A stretch of DNA of 10,055 nt from Hydrogenothermaceae bacterium (lineage in GTDB: Bacteria > Aquificota > Aquificia > Aquificales > Hydrogenothermaceae): assembly GCA_026984355.1 (NCBI GenBank), contig JALSSG010000174.1:1-10055 (forward strand). The letters run 5' to 3'. The position numbers and the translations under genes are program-made. The notes under the pieces were generated by a model, which made no database searches, was not told where the DNA came from, and saw only the letters and a program-made list of their open reading frames with translations. Of the stretch, positions 6,625 through 10,055 are shown in pieces. Position 1 is the stretch's first letter. Each line of letters starts with the position of its first letter.

Positions 6625-6652
6625 TTGAAATATATAAGCAATAATATATTAT
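6625..6652 (+). promoter_or_regulatory. Predicted sigma-70 promoter for the secreted ASH-domain protein
   Basis: TTGAAA (6625-6630) and TATTAT (6647-6652) are each one base off consensus and are separated by 16 bases. The start would be near 6659, giving a leader of about 26 bases that includes AAAGGAG (6668-6674), ten bases ahead of the ATG at 6685. Confidence 0.55.
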
Positions 6653-6656
6653 TATA
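6651..6656 (-). promoter_or_regulatory. Possible -10 element for the coaBC operon
   Basis: A perfect TATAAT on the minus strand lies 44 bases ahead of the coaBC start and partly overlaps the -10 of the divergent gene. No convincing -35 was found at 16-18 bases upstream, so this is a weak prediction. Confidence 0.3.
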
Positions 6657-6684
6657 GAAAGAAGAATAAAGGAGAATATAAACA

Positions 6685-7458
6685 ATGATAAGAAAAAAAG
6701 TTCTATTATTTGTTTTAGCTTTATTTTTATTCTTCACATCAGAAAAATCCTTCTCTATTGGTTTTGATGATTTTGGTACTGTTTGGGGGGAATATTTTGC
6801 AGAAGCTTTAAATGAGTTTGTAGATTTAGGTATAGTAGATGAAGAAGATTTAGAAGATTTTTCGGATTCTTTTCCTGCAAGAGTAGATGTAGAAGGTGCT
6901 TCAGCAGATGTAAAAGTATTTCCAAACACTTTGTTTTTTGGAGCATGGCCTAAGGGTTTTCGCTCTCCTAAACTACCTGTAATAGTTACAAATGACGGAG
7001 CAGAACCTGCACTTATTAGAAAAGTTGAAATAACAGGGGAACATGAAGATGATTTTAGAATTGAAAGTGAGGATTGTGAAGGTGAAACTTTAGGAAATGC
7101 AGATACATGTGATATTAGATTATCTTTTAAAGCAAAAGATATCGGAGACAGGAAAGCTGACCTTGTAATACACTGGTTTTCTCCTTCTCAAGGTTTCCAG
7201 AAAGTGAAAGTGAATTTATATGGAATAGGTCTGCCAAGCGAACCAACAGATATATGTGACTTTGATGACCTTATAGGTGGTGATTGTGGTGGTTTTGATT
7301 TTCCTTCACCATTTTCTGCAGATGAACCAGCTTTAAAGGAAAGCTCACTTCAAGATGAAAGTAATGCAGGTGGTGGTTGTAGTTTTGGTAGTGTAGCCTC
7401 AATACCTTTATACATTTTAATTCCATTTTTGATAGCTTTTAGAAGGATTAGAGGATAA
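6685..7458 (+). CDS. Secreted ASH/choice-of-anchor D domain protein with C-terminal GGGC-helix-RR sorting signal
   Basis: This is an exported 257-residue protein of unknown function. Residues 1-25 are a signal peptide (MIRKK, then a hydrophobic run, SFS before the likely cut). A strongly acidic stretch follows (28-70). Residues 76-183 form one Ig-like ASH/HYDIN (choice-of-anchor D) domain: FPNTLFFGAWPKG (79-91), VTNDGAEPALI (101-111), CEGETLGNADTC (131-142) whose two cysteines could form a disulfide, then a final strand ending LYGIGLP (178-184). A linker with another Cys pair (191, 201) leads to AGGGCSFGS (228-236), a hydrophobic helix (about 237-252) and RRIRG. That tripartite end resembles Cys-containing sorting signals such as MYXO-CTERM, processed by CPBP-type intramembrane proteases. 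The ATG has AAAGGAG upstream. The gene is monocistronic, divergent from coaBC and convergent with hfq. Domain and export calls are good; the ligand and processing enzyme are unknown. Confidence 0.82.
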   Translation: MIRKKVLLFVLALFLFFTSEKSFSIGFDDFGTVWGEYFAEALNEFVDLGIVDEEDLEDFSDSFPARVDVEGASADVKVFPNTLFFGAWPKGFRSPKLPVIVTNDGAEPALIRKVEITGEHEDDFRIESEDCEGETLGNADTCDIRLSFKAKDIGDRKADLVIHWFSPSQGFQKVKVNLYGIGLPSEPTDICDFDDLIGGDCGGFDFPSPFSADEPALKESSLQDESNAGGGCSFGSVASIPLYILIPFLIAFRRIRG

Positions 7459-7470
7459 TACTCTAATCCT
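7444..7470. terminator. Perfect 10-bp palindrome across both convergent stop codons; possible bidirectional terminator
   Basis: AGGATTAGAG at 7444-7453 is exactly repeated in reverse complement at 7461-7470, with a seven-base loop. The stop codon of the secreted protein (7456-7458) lies in the loop, and that of hfq (7463-7465) in the right arm. A stem could form in either transcript, but neither side has a good U-run, so intrinsic termination is uncertain. The stem could equally protect the 3' ends. Confidence 0.5.
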
Positions 7471-7702
7471 CTTCCTGTTCATACTCAAATTCTATTTCTG
7501 ACTTTGGAATAACAGTAGTAATGGCATGTTTGTAAATCAAAATCTGTCTTGGACCTTCTTTTAATAAGATAGTAAAAGTATCAAAGTATCTAATTTTACC
7601 TTCTAATTTTACACCGTTTACAAGGTAAACCATTACTCTTACTTTTTCTTTTCTAAGGGTATTTAAAAACTGTTCTTGTAGTTTTCCTTTTTTCTTAGCC
7701 AT
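7463..7702 (-). CDS. hfq: RNA chaperone Hfq
   Basis: Hfq forms a hexameric Sm-like ring that binds U-rich and A-rich RNA and helps small RNAs pair with messages. The 79-residue protein holds the complete core: LQEQFLNTLRKEKV (8-21), with Gln9 for the proximal face and the basic rim residues Arg17, Lys18 and Lys20 (one Arg-to-Lys change per rim position relative to the E. coli RRER); Sm1 strands VMVYLVNGVKLEGKIRYFD (23-41); and Sm2 LIYKHAITTVIP (55-66) with the YKH signature at 57-59. The tail is short and acidic (EFEYEQEED), unlike the long tails of enterobacterial Hfq. A very strong AAAGGAGGAG site sits five bases ahead of the ATG. The gene follows the ADP-ribosylglycohydrolase gene by 16 bases, so it is probably read from the lysS transcript rather than a miaA-hfq operon as in proteobacteria. 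Confidence 0.97.
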   Translation of the reverse strand: MAKKKGKLQEQFLNTLRKEKVRVMVYLVNGVKLEGKIRYFDTFTILLKEGPRQILIYKHAITTVIPKSEIEFEYEQEED

Positions 7703-7718
7703 TTTCTCCTCCTTTCCT

Positions 7719-8669
7719 TTAGCTATGTGGTGATACTCTATATAATTTTTTTGCTATTTTCACTATGTTTTTATAGTCTTTAAGTCCTTTACGCCACGAT
7801 AAAGGTATGCTTTCTTCTGAATTATAAGCTCCTGCTAATGCACCAGCTATAAGAGCTATAGAATCTGTATCTCCACCAAAGTTTCCATAAGAATTTACAG
7901 CATTTATTATTACTGTTTCTGTTTCTTCTGGTGTTTTTAAAAATATAAATAATGCCAAAGAGAATGCTTCAAGAGCGTATGAACCATTTCCAAGTTCATT
8001 TATAGCGTCTTCTATAGAAGCTCCACCTTTTAGAAGGAGTTTTACTTTTTCAAGATATTCTTTTGTTTCTTTTTTATTTACAAAGGTCTGAAGAAGTCTT
8101 ATAAAGTAGCTGTATTCGTCTTTAAAATAAAACTTACCTTGTAGAGCTTCACCTACTGATACTGCTAAAGCAGATGCCACATCAAGCACTACCTCATTTC
8201 TGTGGGTTAACATAACTATAGCTTTTGTGCCCTCTACAGCAAGCATAGGATTTGCATAATGGTACATTCCAACCGGGATAGCAGGTAAAGCTCCTTCTAT
8301 AGAACTACTGTTTATTGTGTGGTCTTTTCCTTCTTTAAGAGATTTAACTGCGATTAAAAAAGCTGGGTCTACATACATGTGTAGTTCTTCTTGTTCTTCC
8401 CATTTTATGTATCTTTGTATTATATCTTTTATATCAATCATACCTTTTTCTGCTATTGATTGGGCTACAAGCTTTACTATAAGAAATTCACTGGAATTTT
8501 CTCCAGCTTTTAAAAAATTTGCTGGAGACATAGGATGTGGTTCACACAGGCTGGTAATTTTGCTTCCATAATGCAACACTACTTCATCCATAGGTATCTC
8601 TTCTACACACATTCCCATACTATCACCAACTGCTGCTCCAACCAGACACCCTACAAACTGACTTTCCAA
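7719..8669 (-). CDS. ADP-ribosylglycohydrolase-family protein with altered metal site
   Basis: This 316-residue, probably cytoplasmic protein is of the DraG/ARH fold, whose members remove ADP-ribose from proteins or small molecules using two Mg or Mn ions. Family stretches visible are FVGCLVGAAVGDSMGM (5-20), PAIPVGMYHY (129-138), LTHRNEVVLDVASALA (154-169), and the C-terminal metal site FGGDTDSIALIAGALAGAY (264-282). The N-terminal metal motif, normally TDDT in GxxTDDTxM, reads NSSE here (58-61: Asn, Ser, Ser, Glu), so the Asp pair is missing while the other half of the site is kept. It may therefore be inactive, use one metal, or act on something else. The start is TTG at 8667-8669, preceded by AAGGAGGG five bases upstream. 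The gene lies between lysS (47 bases before) and hfq (16 bases after), in one apparent operon. The fold is secure; activity and substrate are not. Confidence 0.88.
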   Translation of the reverse strand: MESQFVGCLVGAAVGDSMGMCVEEIPMDEVVLHYGSKITSLCEPHPMSPANFLKAGENSSEFLIVKLVAQSIAEKGMIDIKDIIQRYIKWEEQEELHMYVDPAFLIAVKSLKEGKDHTINSSSIEGALPAIPVGMYHYANPMLAVEGTKAIVMLTHRNEVVLDVASALAVSVGEALQGKFYFKDEYSYFIRLLQTFVNKKETKEYLEKVKLLLKGGASIEDAINELGNGSYALEAFSLALFIFLKTPEETETVIINAVNSYGNFGGDTDSIALIAGALAGAYNSEESIPLSWRKGLKDYKNIVKIAKKLYRVSPHS

Positions 8670-8716
8670 AACGCCCTCCTTAATTATGCTGTTTTACTTT
8701 TAATATAATTACTTAT

Positions 8717-10055
8717 CTATTCTTTTTCAGGTCTAAGTGTAGGAAATAGTATTACTTCTCTTATAGATGAGCTGTCAGTTAGCATCATTATAAGCCTGTC
8801 TATCCCTATACCTTCTCCTGCTGTTGGTGGAAGTCCATATTCTAAAGCCATGAGAAAGTTTTCATCTATTTCCATAGCTTCCTCATCTCCTAATTCTTTC
8901 TCTCTTAACTGTTGGAAAAATCTTTCTCTTTGTTCATCTGGTTCATTAAGTTCTGTATATGCGTTTGCTATTTCTTGCTTGTTAATAATAAGTTCAAATC
9001 TTTCTACTAAATCAGGGTCTTCTCGATGGGTTTTAGCAAGAGGGGACAAGACTTTTGGAAAGTCTATAACGAATGTAGGTTGTACTAAATCTTCTTCTAT
9101 AAAGTGTTCAAAAAGTTTATCTAAAAGTTTAGAGTGGGTTAATTTTTCTGCTTTTGGTATACCTACCTCTACTGCTAATTTCCTAGCATTGTCCTCATTT
9201 AGAAAAAATTCTTTATCTTTCCCTGTTTTCTCTTTTAATGCATCAAAAAATTTTAATCTTCTAAATGGTTTTTCAAAATCTAATTGTTGACCTTCCCATG
9301 TTATTTTTAATGTTCCTACAGTATCCATTAGTATTTTTCTAAATAGTTCTTCTGTCATATCCATAAGGTCATTGTAATCCAGATATGCTGCATAAAACTC
9401 TACCATAGTAAACTCAGGATTATGAGTAGTATCTATGCCTTCATTTCTAAAGTTTCTACCTATTTCATAAACTCTGTTAAAACCTCCAACTACAAGCATT
9501 TTTAGGTAAAGCTCAGGGGCTATTCTAAGATACATATCAATATCTAAAGCATTATGGTGTGTAATAAATGGTTTCGCCATTGCTCCTGAGGCTACAGATT
9601 GTAAAATTGGAGTTTCAACTTCCATAAAATCTTTGCTTTCTAAGTATTCTCTCAAACTTTTTATAGCCTTTGAGCGAATCTTAAAAATCTCTCTTGCTTT
9701 TTCATTTGCTATAAGGTCTAAATATCTGTGTCTATATCTTAATTCCACATCTTTTAGTCCATGCCATTTTTCTGGTAATGGTCTTAGAGCCTTTGCGAGA
9801 AGTTGTAATTCGTTTACTTCTACAGTTAATTCTCCTGTCATAGTTCTAAATAGCTGTCCTTTAACTCCAATGATGTCTCCAACATCTATAATTTCCATTA
9901 TCTGCTTATATTTTTCTTCACCAAGAGTATCTGTTTTTAGATATATCTGTAGTTTTCCACTGGCATCTTGAATATGTCCAAATGCAGCTTTTCCCTGGTC
10001 TCTAAATGATATTAATCTTCCAGCTACAGAAACTTCTTCTTTTTTTGGGTCTTTA
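8717..10055 (-). CDS. lysS: Lysyl-tRNA synthetase, class II (N terminus cut by window edge)
   Basis: LysS charges tRNA-Lys with lysine in the cytoplasm. About 445 residues are visible out of a usual 490-500; the frame stays open to the right edge, so the ATG at 9898 is internal. Upstream of it runs the OB-fold anticodon-binding domain (VAGRLISFRDQGKAAFGHIQD, read at 9966-10028). The class II core follows: motif 1 around EVETPILQSVASGA, motif 2 YEIGRNFRNEGIDTTHNPEF and MVEFYAAY, and motif 3 GEGIGIDRLIMML followed by the terminal REVILFPTLRPE. These LysS-specific stretches separate it from the AspRS/AsnRS relatives and from EpmA, encoded in the same window. It is the first visible gene of a minus-strand operon with the ADP-ribosylglycohydrolase gene and hfq. 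No terminator is visible after its TAG. Confidence 0.97.
   Translation of the reverse strand, partial: KDPKKEEVSVAGRLISFRDQGKAAFGHIQDASGKLQIYLKTDTLGEEKYKQIMEIIDVGDIIGVKGQLFRTMTGELTVEVNELQLLAKALRPLPEKWHGLKDVELRYRHRYLDLIANEKAREIFKIRSKAIKSLREYLESKDFMEVETPILQSVASGAMAKPFITHHNALDIDMYLRIAPELYLKMLVVGGFNRVYEIGRNFRNEGIDTTHNPEFTMVEFYAAYLDYNDLMDMTEELFRKILMDTVGTLKITWEGQQLDFEKPFRRLKFFDALKEKTGKDKEFFLNEDNARKLAVEVGIPKAEKLTHSKLLDKLFEHFIEEDLVQPTFVIDFPKVLSPLAKTHREDPDLVERFELIINKQEIANAYTELNEPDEQRERFFQQLREKELGDEEAMEIDENFLMALEYGLPPTAGEGIGIDRLIMMLTDSSSIREVILFPTLRPEKE

Noticed and set aside
6608..6685. Extended 26-residue N terminus of CoaBC giving a hydrophobic leader
   Set aside because: CoaBC is cytoplasmic, the family begins close to the ATG at 6607, and GGAG sits just ahead of that ATG. 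The extension would also overlap the divergent gene's leader.
6549..6929. Open frame of 126 codons on the minus strand spanning the coaBC/secreted-protein divergent region
   Set aside because: Low-complexity Ser/Lys translation that conflicts with two well-supported genes, with no recognisable domain.
8850..9290. Open frame of 146 codons on the plus strand
   Set aside because: Antisense shadow of lysS with Ser/Phe-rich composition; the lysS frame is unmistakable.
9896..9898. ATG as the start of lysS
   Set aside because: The frame continues to the window edge and encodes a clear OB-fold segment, so this is an internal methionine.

Overview
The window is AT-rich, gene-dense chromosomal DNA from a bacterium. 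The largest gap between genes is about 90 bases, and there are no RNA genes, insertion sequences or CRISPR repeats. Its gene set, Lys/Glu/Ile-rich proteins, and an Hfq that resembles from memory the Aquifex protein suggest a thermophilic member of the Aquificota, perhaps the Hydrogenothermaceae. That placement is inference from the sequence and was not tested by a search.

Layout, left to right. At the left edge is the N-terminal part of acetolactate synthase large subunit (ilvB, minus strand, running off the window). It is divergent from a two-gene plus-strand unit: an RsbW-like ATPase/GNAT fusion protein and a STAS-domain protein overlapping it by 16 bases. Converging on these is a minus-strand block read from about 6607 down to 2319: coaBC (coenzyme A synthesis), khtT and khtU (regulator and transporter of a K+/H+ antiporter), epmA (EF-P beta-lysine ligase), and a small periplasmic class II-like cytochrome c. 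The first four overlap each other by 11, 8 and 4 bases, so they are almost certainly one transcript. The cytochrome is 61 bases further on and may have its own promoter. Divergent from coaBC is a single plus-strand gene for a secreted Ig-like (ASH/choice-of-anchor D) protein whose C terminus looks like a GGGC-helix-RR sorting signal. It converges on a second minus-strand operon: lysS (cut by the right edge), an ADP-ribosylglycohydrolase-family protein, and hfq. A perfect 10-bp palindrome covers the stop codons of both converging genes.

Most genes are housekeeping. The parts that deserve a second look are the partner-switch-like pair with altered signature residues (Asp for the N-box Asn, and Asp in place of the phosphoacceptor Ser of the STAS protein), the ADP-ribosylglycohydrolase lacking its usual N-terminal metal-binding Asp pair, the predicted C-terminally processed secreted protein, the mirrored overlapping promoters between ilvB and the fusion gene, and the very basic tail of KhtU. 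No clearly new multi-gene system is evident.
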